Source: Tomitella gaofuii
GTDB taxonomy: Bacteria > Actinomycetota > Actinomycetes > Mycobacteriales > Mycobacteriaceae
Assembly (NCBI RefSeq): GCF_014126825.1
Contig: NZ_CP059900.1
Span: forward strand, 744,001-808,000
Direction: 5' to 3'
Length of the DNA: 64,000 bases
Positions within the stretch are counted from its first letter, which is position 1, and every line of letters begins with the position of its first letter. A model generated the notes under the pieces. The model was not told where the DNA came from and did no database searches. It worked only from the letters and a program-made list of their open reading frames with translations. The translations under genes were made by a program, and so were the position numbers. This document shows, piece by piece, positions 1 through 8,815 of the stretch.

Positions 1-1
1 G

Positions 2-277
2 GGGAGCCTGCTGTTGCCGGTGGGCAGCCTCGCCGGTTCGCTGGGTTCGGTGGTGCTGCCGGCGGGCAGTCTGATGGAGCAGCTCGGCAGCGCCGTGCCG
101 GGAAGCTCCGGCAGCGCGGCGCCCGACTCGTCGGGCAGCGCACCGCCGCTGCCGGACACGGGCAGCGCGCAGTCGTCCGGGGCCACGGACGCGCCCGCCG
201 GGAGCAGAAGCGCCGACGGCAATCCGTTCGACGACCTCATCGCGACGCTCGCGAGCCTGTTCACCGGGATGTCCTGA
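2..277 (+). CDS. C-terminal end of a Gly/Ser-rich protein (5' end outside the window)
   Basis: The reading frame is open from base 2 to a TGA at 275-277, so only the last 91 residues or so are visible. They are low complexity: repeated GSL/GSLGS units, then a Ser/Ala/Pro linker and a short hydrophobic amphipathic end (DDLIATLASLFTGMS). This composition resembles the tail of the Ig-like secreted protein at 10517-12070, which also ends in a GSLGSLG stretch, so a cell-surface or secreted protein is plausible. No catalytic motif is visible and the function is unknown. Confidence 0.6.
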   Translation, partial: GSLLLPVGSLAGSLGSVVLPAGSLMEQLGSAVPGSSGSAAPDSSGSAPPLPDTGSAQSSGATDAPAGSRSADGNPFDDLIATLASLFTGMS

Positions 278-310
278 CCGGGACCGGCGCGGCACAGCGG
301 TGTGCGACGC

Positions 311-316
311 TACTAT
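311..316 (+). promoter_or_regulatory. -10 box TACTAT for a leaderless transcript
   Basis: TACTAT fits the actinobacterial TANNNT -10 element and ends 6 nt before the GTG at 323. This puts the expected transcription start on the start codon itself. It supports 323 over the in-frame upstream GTG at 302. Confidence 0.6.
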
Positions 317-322
317 TCGCGG

Positions 323-949
323 GTGCACCAGCTGTCCCTCTTCGCGGCGGAGTCCGAGGAACCCGCGCCGTCCGACCTTGCCGGGCTGCTCGCCGCGGGC
401 GGGCACGCGGTGGTGACCGGCGCGGGCGCCCGTGTCTCCATCATCGTCGACGCCCCGTGGCGTGCCCGCGCCGTCCTGCAGATGATGCAGCAGGCACTGC
501 GGGCAGGACACCCGCAGGCGGTCGAGGCCCTCGAGGCGGCGGAGATTCTTGGAACGGCGGAGATCCTCGAAACGGATGAGGGGCGCCCGCTTGTGCGCAC
601 GGCTCCCGCGCCGGAACTGCTGCCGCTCGCCAGGGCGTGGCAGCGCGGCGCGATCAAACGCGTCCCCGACGGGTGGGTCCCCTCGGCGCGAGCACTGCGA
701 GCATGGTCCCTCGCCGCCGGGCGGGCGGTGGACGGGCATTACCTGCTGGGCCTCGATCCGCATGCCGAGCAGACGCACCAACCGTTGGCCGCGGCGCTCG
801 CGGGCGCCGGGATCGCCGTCACCGTGATCGGCCCGCGCGGCGGCGGGCCTGCCGTGCGGGTGACGGGTCGGCGCCGGCTCTCGCGGCTTCGCGAGAACAT
901 CGGCGAGCCGCCGCAGGACGGCCCGCCCGACGCGTGGCCGCCGGAATGA
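323..949 (+). CDS. Conserved hypothetical protein, Rv3647c-like
   Basis: A 208-residue protein beginning V-H-Q-L-S-L-F, lying just upstream of topA. In M. tuberculosis the conserved hypothetical Rv3647c sits beside topA in the same way, and that position is the main basis for the match. There is no signal peptide or membrane segment, and no catalytic motif that I recognise. The C-terminal part alternates Ala/Gly-rich helices with basic segments (VTGRRRLSRLREN) that could bind nucleic acid, but this is a guess. The GTG at 323 was chosen because of the -10 box at 311-316; the alternative GTG at 302 would add seven residues. Confidence 0.7.
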   Translation: MHQLSLFAAESEEPAPSDLAGLLAAGGHAVVTGAGARVSIIVDAPWRARAVLQMMQQALRAGHPQAVEALEAAEILGTAEILETDEGRPLVRTAPAPELLPLARAWQRGAIKRVPDGWVPSARALRAWSLAAGRAVDGHYLLGLDPHAEQTHQPLAAALAGAGIAVTVIGPRGGGPAVRVTGRRRLSRLRENIGEPPQDGPPDAWPPE

Positions 950-1029
950 TCGGAACCGACGGTGAGACGTGCCCGTGCCGGGTGTGCAAGTCTGGTGGCG
1001 ATGACGGACGGGCGCATCGGCGGTCGGCC

Positions 1030-1060
1030 TTGCACACGGCCGACGGTTGCTGAGTATGGT
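1030..1060 (+). promoter_or_regulatory. Candidate topA promoter
   Basis: TTGCAC at 1030-1035 and TATGGT at 1055-1060 form a plausible -35/-10 pair with a 19-bp spacer. The predicted start near 1067 leaves about 64 nt before the topA GTG. Inferred from pattern only. Confidence 0.35.
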
Positions 1061-1130
1061 CGTGTTCCGATAGCGGCGGCTTCGGTGCGCCGATTCGGGC
1101 GGCGCGACGCGGAAAGGGTTTGGTCAGCAG

Positions 1131-4094
1131 GTGGCAAGCACGAAGCAGGGCTCCGGTGCGAAGAACGGATCGGGCGACGCGGTCACGCGCCGGCTCGTGA
1201 TCGTCGAGTCTCCGGCCAAGGCCCGGACCATCGCCAACTACTTGGGTTCCGGTTACGTCGTCGAATCGTCTCGCGGCCACATTCGCGACCTTCCGCGCGG
1301 CGCCGCGGACGTCCCCGCCAAGTACAAGGGGGAGAAGTGGGCGCGCCTCGGCGTCAACGTCGACCATGACTTCGAGCCGCTCTACGTGGTGAGCCCGGAC
1401 AAGAAGTCCACCGTCACCGAGCTGAAGTCTCTGCTCAAGGATGTCGACGAGCTCTACCTCGCCACAGACGGCGACCGCGAGGGCGAGGCGATCGCGTGGC
1501 ATCTGCTCGAGGCGCTCAAGCCCAAGGTGCCCGTCAAGCGCATGGTGTTCCATGAGATCACCAAGCCCGCGATCCTCGCGGCGGCCGAGAACCCTCGCGA
1601 CCTGGACCAGGACCTGGTGGACGCGCAGGAGACGCGGCGGATCCTCGACCGCCTGTACGGCTACGAGGTCTCGCCGGTGCTGTGGAAGAAGGTGATGCCC
1701 AAGCTCTCCGCCGGCCGTGTGCAGTCGGTGGCAACGCGCATCATCGTCCAGCGTGAACGTGAGCGGATGGCGTTCACCGCCGCCGATTATTGGGACATCG
1801 CCGCCACGCTCGACGCGGGTGCCGATGCCGCACCGCGGTCGTTCGGAGCCAAGCTGCAGTCGATCGACGGCAAGCGGGTGGCCACGGGGCGCGACTTCGG
1901 CCAGGACGGGCGGCTCAAGGCGGCCAAGCCCGGCAACGTCGAGGTCACCCTGGTCGACGAGGCCCGCGCCCACGCGCTCACCGAGTCGCTGCGGGGCACC
2001 GACCTGACCGTGTCCTCGGCGGAGGAGAAGCCCTACACCCGTCGCCCCTACGCTCCGTTCATGACCTCCACCCTGCAGCAGGAGGCCGGGCGCAAGCTGC
2101 GGTTCTCGGCCGAGCGCACCATGCGCGTGGCGCAGAAGCTGTACGAGAACGGCCACATCACCTACATGCGTACCGACTCGACCACGCTCAGCGAGTCGGC
2201 GATCCGGGCCGCGCGGGAGCAGGCCGGCGAGCTGTACGGGCCGGAGTACGTGCACTCCAGCCCGCGGCAGTACACCCGCAAAGTCAAGAACGCGCAGGAG
2301 GCGCACGAGGCCATCCGCCCCGCGGGTGACCAGTTCAAGACGCCGGGAGAGCTGCACGGCCGGCTCGACGGCGACGAGTTCCGGCTCTACGAGCTGATCT
2401 GGCAGCGCACCGTGGCCTCGCAGATGTCCGACGCCCGGGGCGTCACGCTGAGCCTGAAGATCGCCGGCACCGCGCGCAGCGGCGAGCAGTGCGTGTTCTC
2501 CGCATCCGGGCGCACGATCACCTTCCCCGGCTTCCTCAAGGCGTACGTGGAGACGGTGGACGCCCTCGAGGGCGGCGAGGCCGACGACGCCGAGCGCCGG
2601 CTGCCGTACCTGTCGGAGGGACAGGGCGTGACCGCCACCGAGCTCCGGCCGGACGGGCACTCCACCACGCCGCCGTCCCGCTACACCGAGGCCAGCCTGG
2701 TCAAGGCGCTCGAGGAGCTCGGCATCGGCCGCCCGTCCACCTATGCGTCGATCATCAAAACCATCCAGGACCGCGGGTACGTCTACAAGCGAGGCAGCGC
2801 GTTGGTGCCCGCGTGGGTCGCGTTCGCCGTCATCGGGCTGCTCGAAGCGCACTTCGGGCGGCTGGTGGACTTCGACTTCACCGCGTCCATGGAGAACGAG
2901 CTCGACGAGATCGCCGCCGGGGCCCAGAGCCGGATCGACTGGCTCACGGACTTCTACTTCGGCAATGCATCGGACCCGGCGGGCACGCTGTCCGGCTCGG
3001 GTGGGCTCAAGCAGCTGGTGGGCGGCAACCTCGAAGACATCGACGCGCGTGAGGTCAACTCGATCCGCGTGTTCGACGACGCGGAGGGCCGGCCGGTGTT
3101 CGTGCGCGTCGGACGGTACGGGCCGTACCTCGAACGCACCGTCATCGGCGACGACGGTGAGCCGACGTCGCAGCGCGCCAACCTCACCGACTCGATCTCA
3201 CCGGACGAGCTCAGCGTCGAGGTGGCCGAGAAGCTCTTCGCCACACCGCAGGAGGGGCGCGAGCTCGGCGTGGACCCCGCCACCGGCCACCGCATCCTGG
3301 CAAAGGAGGGCAGGTTCGGCCCGTACGTGACGGAGGTGCTGCCCGAGCCGAAGCCCGACGCCGACGCAGCGGGTGCCGGAGTTGTGGAGCCGGAGGCCAA
3401 GGAGGCGCCCGCCAAGGCCGCGGCCAAGAAGGCGCCCGCCAAGGCCGCGGCCAAGAAGGCGCCCGCGAAGAAGACGGCGAAGAAGGCGGCAGGACCCAAG
3501 CCGCGCACCGCATCGCTGTTCAAATCGATGGAGTTGTCGTCGCTCACGCTCGATGACGCCCTCACGCTGCTGTCGCTGCCGCGCGTGGTGGGCGTCGACC
3601 CGGAATCCGGTGAGGAGATCACCAGCCAGAACGGCCGGTACGGCCCCTACATGAAAAAGGGCACCGATTCCCGGTCGCTGGCGACGGAGGACCAGATCTT
3701 CTCGATCACCCTCGACGAGGCCCTCAAGATCTACGCCGAGCCCAAGCGGCGGGGCCGCCAGGCCGCGAAGCCGCCGCTGCGCGAGCTGGGCGACGACCCG
3801 TCCACCGGCAAGGCGATGGTGATCAAGGACGGGCGGTTCGGCCCGTACGTCACGGACGGCGAGGTGAACGCGAGCCTGCGCAAGGGCGACGAGGTGGCGG
3901 AGGTCACCGTCGACCGGGCTTCCGAGCTGCTGGCGGACAGGCGCGCGAAGGCGCCGGCGAAGAAGACCGCCAAGAAGACGGCCGCCAAGAAGTCTCCTGC
4001 GAAGAAGACCGCGGCGAAGAAGACGGCGGCGAAGAAGTCTCCTGCGAAAAAGACGGCCGCCAAGAAGACCACAGCGAAGAAGGCGGCGGACTGA
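1131..4094 (+). CDS. topA: DNA topoisomerase I (type IA)
   Basis: Relaxes negatively supercoiled DNA by single-strand cleavage and passage. The 987-residue product has an N-terminal Toprim domain with VIVESPAKAR and the acidic DGDREGE motif (Asp113, Asp115, Glu117). The active-site tyrosine is Tyr345 in ITYMRTDST. In the C-terminal half, repeated R-F/Y-GPYV units mark the topoisomerase C-terminal repeats. Two Lys/Ala-rich stretches, near residues 765-790 and at the extreme C-terminus (KTAAKK repeats), resemble the basic tail of mycobacterial TopA. The GTG at 1131 has a purine-rich GGAAAGGG upstream. The gene ends 9 bp from the convergent deacetylase-like gene with no clear terminator between them. 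Confidence 0.97.
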   Translation: MASTKQGSGAKNGSGDAVTRRLVIVESPAKARTIANYLGSGYVVESSRGHIRDLPRGAADVPAKYKGEKWARLGVNVDHDFEPLYVVSPDKKSTVTELKSLLKDVDELYLATDGDREGEAIAWHLLEALKPKVPVKRMVFHEITKPAILAAAENPRDLDQDLVDAQETRRILDRLYGYEVSPVLWKKVMPKLSAGRVQSVATRIIVQRERERMAFTAADYWDIAATLDAGADAAPRSFGAKLQSIDGKRVATGRDFGQDGRLKAAKPGNVEVTLVDEARAHALTESLRGTDLTVSSAEEKPYTRRPYAPFMTSTLQQEAGRKLRFSAERTMRVAQKLYENGHITYMRTDSTTLSESAIRAAREQAGELYGPEYVHSSPRQYTRKVKNAQEAHEAIRPAGDQFKTPGELHGRLDGDEFRLYELIWQRTVASQMSDARGVTLSLKIAGTARSGEQCVFSASGRTITFPGFLKAYVETVDALEGGEADDAERRLPYLSEGQGVTATELRPDGHSTTPPSRYTEASLVKALEELGIGRPSTYASIIKTIQDRGYVYKRGSALVPAWVAFAVIGLLEAHFGRLVDFDFTASMENELDEIAAGAQSRIDWLTDFYFGNASDPAGTLSGSGGLKQLVGGNLEDIDAREVNSIRVFDDAEGRPVFVRVGRYGPYLERTVIGDDGEPTSQRANLTDSISPDELSVEVAEKLFATPQEGRELGVDPATGHRILAKEGRFGPYVTEVLPEPKPDADAAGAGVVEPEAKEAPAKAAAKKAPAKAAAKKAPAKKTAKKAAGPKPRTASLFKSMELSSLTLDDALTLLSLPRVVGVDPESGEEITSQNGRYGPYMKKGTDSRSLATEDQIFSITLDEALKIYAEPKRRGRQAAKPPLRELGDDPSTGKAMVIKDGRFGPYVTDGEVNASLRKGDEVAEVTVDRASELLADRRAKAPAKKTAKKTAAKKSPAKKTAAKKTAAKKSPAKKTAAKKTTAKKAAD

Positions 4095-4103
4095 CCCCCG
4101 GGA

Positions 4104-5393
4104 TCACGTGCGCGGGCCGGTGGCCACGGGCGGCAGCTGCTGCCAGTGGGCGAGGACGGCCGGGTCCTGCATCTCCATCCATGCGATCACGTCGGAGTAC
4201 GTCGCGCAGACCGTTTCGGGGTCGTCGCAGACTTCGCGCATGAAATCGGCGGTGGCCGGGTTGAAGGCGTTGCCGTTCCAGTCGTTGAAGTGGTTGGCGA
4301 TCACGAGCGGTGCGCGGTTGCCGCCCTTGGCCTGTCCGTACATGTACATGTAGGTGTCTTTGACGATCCGCCGCACTTCGGGGGCGGTTTCCGGCTCGTC
4401 GCGTGCGCGGTTGAACGTGTACCAGAAGTTGTAGTCGAGGGCGGTCTGGGTCTTTCCGAGCGGCGGCGAGTAGACGTTGGGGATGGGGAACTCCCAGATG
4501 CCGTCCACTTTGTACGGCCAGGAGATGCCGGTGGTGGGCGAGGGCATGGACGAGTCCCAGGTCATGCCGTGGGCCTTCCACGCGGGGATGAGCTGGTCGA
4601 GCCGGCCTTCGAGGCATTGGGTGCGGCCGCCGCGGACCTCGTCGGGACCGAAGAGCAGTTCCTCGGGGGCGTTGTCGAGGCCGTTGTTGTGTTTCCAGCC
4701 GGCCATGAGTGAGAAGAACTCGTCCAGCTCGACGTTCCAGTCGTCCGTGGTCCAGCGGTCGCCGTTGTAGCCGCCGCCGGCGCAGAAGTGGCCGACGTAG
4801 TGGGTGCCCATCTCGTGGCCGGCAAGCCAGGTGCGGTTGAGGTAGCGGATCTGCTGGCGCACCTCGCTGCGGGTGCCGCCGAAGGCGACGGCTGCTTCGC
4901 CGGGTGCGTGACCGGGGCCCTGGTAGTGGTCCGCGTTGTCGTCGGTGAGGAAGTACAGGCCGGTCATCAGGGCGGTGAAGCGGGCGTCGGTGGCCTCGGC
5001 GGCGTCGAGGAACATGTCCCAGTTGGGGGTGACTCCGACGCCGTCGAAGGAGAACAGCACGAACTGCGGCGGCTTCTCTCCGGGGGCGAGCCTTGTCATC
5101 GGCACATTGGTAGGGGGCGGGGCGGGCGGCGAGGAGGGAGGCGCAGCAGGGGGTGCCGGTGTCCCGGCGGAGCCTGTGGCGACCCGCCCCTGCGGCCGGC
5201 CGCCGTCGTCCGCGGCGCTGCTGCTTCCGGTGCTCTGCCACTGGAGCAGGCCGATCGTCGCGGTCACCAAGACGAGGGCCATGCCGACGGCGGCATATTC
5301 GGCCAGGCCGGGCCGCCTGCGCACGAGGGTACGGCGATAGCGGGCGCGTGCCGCACGGCCGAAACGGCGGGAGCGGTGGTGACGCCCCGTCAT
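4104..5393 (-). CDS. Membrane-anchored polysaccharide deacetylase-like protein
   Basis: A 429-residue protein with a basic N-terminus, one transmembrane segment (about residues 35-55), a Pro/Ala/Ser linker, and a domain like the NodB/polysaccharide deacetylase superfamily. It carries QFVLFSFDGVG near the start of the domain and H-E-M-G-T-H (AGHEMGTH), matching the metal-binding Asp and His motifs of that fold, followed by an NHFNDW segment. An extracytoplasmic carbohydrate deacetylase role is therefore likely, but the substrate is unknown. The ATG at 5393 is preferred because it directly precedes the basic region and membrane segment; upstream starts at 5423 or 5549 would add Arg/His-rich residues with no obvious role. 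It converges on topA. Confidence 0.7.
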   Translation of the reverse strand: MTGRHHRSRRFGRAARARYRRTLVRRRPGLAEYAAVGMALVLVTATIGLLQWQSTGSSSAADDGGRPQGRVATGSAGTPAPPAAPPSSPPAPPPTNVPMTRLAPGEKPPQFVLFSFDGVGVTPNWDMFLDAAEATDARFTALMTGLYFLTDDNADHYQGPGHAPGEAAVAFGGTRSEVRQQIRYLNRTWLAGHEMGTHYVGHFCAGGGYNGDRWTTDDWNVELDEFFSLMAGWKHNNGLDNAPEELLFGPDEVRGGRTQCLEGRLDQLIPAWKAHGMTWDSSMPSPTTGISWPYKVDGIWEFPIPNVYSPPLGKTQTALDYNFWYTFNRARDEPETAPEVRRIVKDTYMYMYGQAKGGNRAPLVIANHFNDWNGNAFNPATADFMREVCDDPETVCATYSDVIAWMEMQDPAVLAHWQQLPPVATGPRT

Positions 5394-5651
5394 AGACGAC
5401 GGGACGCGGTGGCAGGCGGGCATGCCGTGGTGCGCCGCGGACGGTCCACCCCGCTCCGGCCGGTGGCTTCGGTGCGAGTGACGTTGGACCGCACGGAGCT
5501 TCGGATCAGACGGACACGACGGTCGTGGATTGTGTCGGCGGTCACGCACCGGACTATAACAACGGCGTAGTCCCGTGGTGCACAGGCGATCCGCCGCGTG
5601 TCCTCCGAATGCGCACTGCTCGAACCGGGAATCGCACGGGACGTGCGGTCG
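5394..5651. other. Intergenic region upstream of the deacetylase-like gene
   Basis: No convincing gene is seen here. A minus-strand TATAGT (complement of 5553-5558) is a reasonable -10 box for the deacetylase-like gene, predicting a leader of about 150 nt. The end of the first cyclase gene abuts the region. Confidence 0.4.
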
Positions 5652-7172
5652 TCACGGCACCGGACGCATGAGCCTCGTGGTCGCGGTACGGCCGCGGAGG
5701 AGCACCGCGTGGCCCGCACCCCACCGTGCCTGCTCGTCGGCCGATGCGGCGTCCCACACGGTGGACGACGCCAACGTCCGCGTCGGCTCGTTCTTCGCCA
5801 GCTCAGTGAGCCGCGCGGCCTCGTTGACCGGCGTTCCGATCACGGTGTACTCCATGCGGTCCGCCCCGCCGACGTGGCCGGCCACCGCCGTGCCCGCGGA
5901 GACGCCGATGCCCATGCCGGTCCGGCCCACGATGTCCGTGAGGATGGGGCGCAGTTCGCGCGCCGCCGCGAGCGCGGCCGTGCACGAATCGCCGTGGTCT
6001 ATGGGGGCGCCGAACACCGCGAGCGTCGCGTCGCCCTGGAACTTGTTGACGAACCCGCCGTGCGCGTCGACGACCCGGATCACGGCGTCGAAGAAGGCGT
6101 TGAGCATCCGGACGACCTCCTTGGGGCCGGACCGGTCGGTGATCGTCGTCGATCCGACGAGGTCCACGAACAGCACGGCCACCTCGTGTTCCTCGCCGCC
6201 CAGGTCGGTGCCGCGCTCGAGGGCCTGGCGTGCCACGTCCTCGCCGACGAACCGGCCGAACAACTCGCGCAGCCGGCGCCGTTCGGCGAGGCCCGCGACC
6301 ATGCCGTTGAATCCCATCTGCAGTTCACCCAGCTCGGTCGTGTCGTACACGGTGACCTGGGCGGTGAGGTCGCCGCGCCGGACCTGCTGCATGCCGTGCT
6401 GCAGCGCCCGGATCGGATCGCCGACGGCGCCGGCGGCCAGCCACGTCGTGAACGCACCCAGGACGAGGCCCGCGGCGGCCAACGTGACGACCGCAGGGCG
6501 GATGTCGGCGGGCCGGCCCACATCGTCCGCCAGGCCGACGTCGGCCGCCACCATGAGGACTCCCAGGACGGGAAGCCCGGTGCCCAGCAGCCAGGCGGTG
6601 AGGATGCGCTGCCGCACTCCGGGCGTGAAGACCTGCGCGAGGATCGTGCCGTCGAGAAGCGCGGTGGTGGCCGGCCGCAGGAAGCGTTCCGCCTCGAAGT
6701 AGGTGAGCGCGGCGCTGGCGACGCCGCCGAGAAGGACGGCGAGTGTGACGACACTGCCCATGCCGGCGGAGAGGTTCGCGCCCTGCCAGACGACCGGCAA
6801 ACCGCACACCACCCACAGTGCACCCACCAGCATCGCCTGCGCGATGGGGACGCGGATGACCCTGCGGCGCACGCCGGGCGGCGCGTGGCCCCCGGTAGAG
6901 CCTGCACCGGGGGCGGCGGCGAGGGCGGCGCGTTGCCATCGGATCACCGGCCATACGATCCACAGCGTGCCGGCGATCAACAGGACCGCGGACACAGTGA
7001 TCACCCCCAGGAACAGGGGAAGACGGCGGGCGGCGAAATCGTTCACGGCAGGCGAGAGGGCGTACCGCATGAGCAGGTACAGGAAGACGGCCCCCGCGAG
7101 GTTCGACGCCGTGGTGCCGACGATGAGAGCGGGCAGCACTGCGCGCGGGCGCGTCGACGGGGCGAGGACCAT
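5652..7172 (-). CDS. Membrane-bound class III adenylate cyclase with HAMP domain (Rv3645-like)
   Basis: Makes cAMP from ATP. The 506-residue protein has about six predicted membrane helices in its first 260 residues, a HAMP linker (AVGDPIRALQHGMQQVRRGDL), and a C-terminal class III cyclase domain. Both metal-binding aspartates are present (VLFVDLVGST and KFQGDATLAVFG), as are the adenine-contacting Lys in NKFQGD and the Asn/Arg of VNEAARL. The second substrate-specifying position, usually Asp, is Thr447 (VIGTPVNEA), as in class IIIb cyclases. It matches Rv3645, which lies between topA and holB in M. tuberculosis. A second cyclase follows upstream on the same strand. A TAGGTT box 6 nt before the ATG suggests a leaderless mRNA. 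Confidence 0.93.
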   Translation of the reverse strand: MVLAPSTRPRAVLPALIVGTTASNLAGAVFLYLLMRYALSPAVNDFAARRLPLFLGVITVSAVLLIAGTLWIVWPVIRWQRAALAAAPGAGSTGGHAPPGVRRRVIRVPIAQAMLVGALWVVCGLPVVWQGANLSAGMGSVVTLAVLLGGVASAALTYFEAERFLRPATTALLDGTILAQVFTPGVRQRILTAWLLGTGLPVLGVLMVAADVGLADDVGRPADIRPAVVTLAAAGLVLGAFTTWLAAGAVGDPIRALQHGMQQVRRGDLTAQVTVYDTTELGELQMGFNGMVAGLAERRRLRELFGRFVGEDVARQALERGTDLGGEEHEVAVLFVDLVGSTTITDRSGPKEVVRMLNAFFDAVIRVVDAHGGFVNKFQGDATLAVFGAPIDHGDSCTAALAAARELRPILTDIVGRTGMGIGVSAGTAVAGHVGGADRMEYTVIGTPVNEAARLTELAKNEPTRTLASSTVWDAASADEQARWGAGHAVLLRGRTATTRLMRPVP

Positions 7173-7178
7173 GGGGTC

Positions 7179-7184
7179 AACCTA
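7179..7184 (-). promoter_or_regulatory. -10 box TAGGTT for the first cyclase gene
   Basis: On the minus strand TAGGTT is followed by 6 nt and then the ATG at 7172, the spacing expected for a leaderless start. It indicates that this cyclase has its own promoter in addition to any read-through from its neighbour. Confidence 0.55.
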
Positions 7185-7227
7185 ACGTCCCGGCCTCTCG
7201 GGTGTGGGGCGCTCGCACACCGCCGGA

Positions 7228-8763
7228 TCAGGCAGGAGAATCCAGGGGCTCGTCGGCGGTGCGGGGTCGGCTGAGGCGCGTCTCCGCCCGACGCCCCCGG
7301 AGCAGCACGGATTCCCCCGGCACCCAGCGCTGCATCTCGTCGGGCGCGGCGGCGGCGACGGTGGTGGCGGACGCCAGCACCGCGCATCGCTCGTTCTTGG
7401 CCAGTTCGGTGAGCCGGGCCGCCTCGTTGACCGGGTCGCCGATCACTGTGAACTCGAACCGCGCGGCCGCGCCCACGTGTCCGGCGATGGCGACGCCCGC
7501 CGAGACGCCGATGCCGAACTCCCCTTCGCCGACGACGATGTCGAGGCGATCGCGGAGCTCGCGGGCGGCGGCGAGAGCGCCGCCGGCCGGATCGGGGTGC
7601 TCCAGCGGTGCGCCGAACACCGCGAGCGCCGCGTCGCCCTGGAACTTGTTGACGAATCCGCCGTGATGCCCGACCGCGTCGACGATCTCGCGGAAGAACT
7701 CGTTGAGGAGCATGACGACCACCTCGGCGCCGACCGTGGCGGCGAGCCGGGTGGACCCGACCAGGTCGACGAACAGCACCGCGACGTAGCGTTCCGCTCC
7801 GCCCAGCTCGGTGCCGCGCTCGAGTGCCCGGCGTGCGACGTCCTCGCCGACGTACCGGCCGAAGAGGTCGCGCATGCGCTGGCGTTCCTCGAGGCCGCGC
7901 ACGAGGTCGTTGAACCCGGCCTGCAGCAGCCCGATGTCGCTGCCGTCGTACACCTCCACCGCGGCGGTCAGGTCTCCTGCCTGGACCCGGTGCTGCGCCT
8001 CGCGCAGCTGCGCGATGGGATCCCCGATGGCGCTGCCGACGAGGAAGAACGCGAGGACTCCGACGACCAGGGTGATCAGCGAAACGATGAGGACCACGTC
8101 GAGCACCCGGCTCGCGTCGGACGGCAGCACGCCGAGCTTGAGGCCCCCCACGGTGAGCGTGATACCGACGACGGGGATGCCTGTGCTCACCGCCCATGCC
8201 AGCATGATGCGGTGGGACACGCCGGGGGCGTTGGTCTGCTCCATCACGCCGTAGCTCAGGGCCTCCGCGGCGAGGGGACGCAGGATGCGCTCGGCCTGCA
8301 GGTATCCGAGGGCGCTCGTGGTGACGGCGCCCAGCCCGCCGGCGACGGCGATGGACAACACGCCGCCGCCGAGTGTGGTGACGTTGATGAGCGTCAGCAG
8401 CAGTACCCCGCCGGCCCACATGCACATGTGCAGGATCGCGTGGTAAAGCGGAACCCGCATGGCCCGCCGGCGCACCTTGAGGGTGTCCTCGATGCTGTCG
8501 CGCTGCCACCGCAGGACGGGGAGCACGAGCATGATGCCGCCGATGCCGCCGACGACGAGCGCGATGGCGAGGTAGCCGAAGAACAGCGCGGCCGAGGCGG
8601 GTGTGAACGCGGACGGGGTGGTGATGGGGCTGTCCGGGATGAGGATCTTCATGCACAGGAACACCAGCAGCGCACCGACGACGTTGGCGCTGAGCATCGT
8701 CATGGCATACACCGGCCACGGCGTCCTCACCAGCCAGCGGACCAGCCGCCATACGCGTCGCAC
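7228..8763 (-). CDS. Membrane-bound class III adenylate cyclase with HAMP domain (second copy)
   Basis: A paralogue of the adjacent cyclase with the same plan: six likely membrane helices, a HAMP segment (AIGDPIAQLREAQHRVQAGDL) and a C-terminal cyclase domain. It retains the full mammalian-type adenine pair, Lys in NKFQGD and Asp in VIGDPVNEA, plus both metal aspartates (VLFVDLVGST, QGDAALAVFG). It therefore looks like a standard class IIIc enzyme, whereas its neighbour has Thr at the second position. The start is uncertain: GTG at 8763 lies 7 nt after a TACGGT -10 box, and an in-frame GTG at 8772 overlaps that box. It is divergent from holB, with about 50 bp between starts. Confidence 0.92.
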   Translation of the reverse strand: MRRVWRLVRWLVRTPWPVYAMTMLSANVVGALLVFLCMKILIPDSPITTPSAFTPASAALFFGYLAIALVVGGIGGIMLVLPVLRWQRDSIEDTLKVRRRAMRVPLYHAILHMCMWAGGVLLLTLINVTTLGGGVLSIAVAGGLGAVTTSALGYLQAERILRPLAAEALSYGVMEQTNAPGVSHRIMLAWAVSTGIPVVGITLTVGGLKLGVLPSDASRVLDVVLIVSLITLVVGVLAFFLVGSAIGDPIAQLREAQHRVQAGDLTAAVEVYDGSDIGLLQAGFNDLVRGLEERQRMRDLFGRYVGEDVARRALERGTELGGAERYVAVLFVDLVGSTRLAATVGAEVVVMLLNEFFREIVDAVGHHGGFVNKFQGDAALAVFGAPLEHPDPAGGALAAARELRDRLDIVVGEGEFGIGVSAGVAIAGHVGAAARFEFTVIGDPVNEAARLTELAKNERCAVLASATTVAAAAPDEMQRWVPGESVLLRGRRAETRLSRPRTADEPLDSPA

Positions 8764-8770
8764 GATTGTC

Positions 8771-8807
8771 ACCGTAGTCGCAGCGTGTCGGCGGGGGAGA
8801 CTAATGT
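8771..8807. promoter_or_regulatory. Compact divergent promoter between cyclase and holB
   Basis: The minus strand has TACGGT (complement of 8771-8776), 7 nt before the cyclase GTG at 8763. The plus strand has TAATGT (8802-8807), 8 nt before the holB ATG at 8816. Both genes thus appear to be read from near-leaderless promoters within about 50 bp. Confidence 0.5.
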
Positions 8808-8815
8808 CGGGGCCC

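Noticed and set aside
819-2852. Long minus-strand open frame antisense to topA
   Set aside because: It is the mirror frame of a high-GC gene; its composition is Arg/Gly/His-rich with no domain, and topA on the other strand is unmistakable.
3400-4090. Lys/Ala codon repeats in topA as a tandem repeat element
   Set aside because: They encode the basic low-complexity regions of TopA and are not a mobile or regulatory repeat.
5494-5549. Upstream leaderless start at GTG 5549 for the deacetylase-like gene
   Set aside because: The TATAGT box ends only 3 nt before it, too close, and the added residues are Arg/His/Pro-rich before a normal anchor region.
8603-8815. N-terminal extension of holB
   Set aside because: It would overlap the divergent cyclase and its promoter; homology to delta' begins just after 8816.
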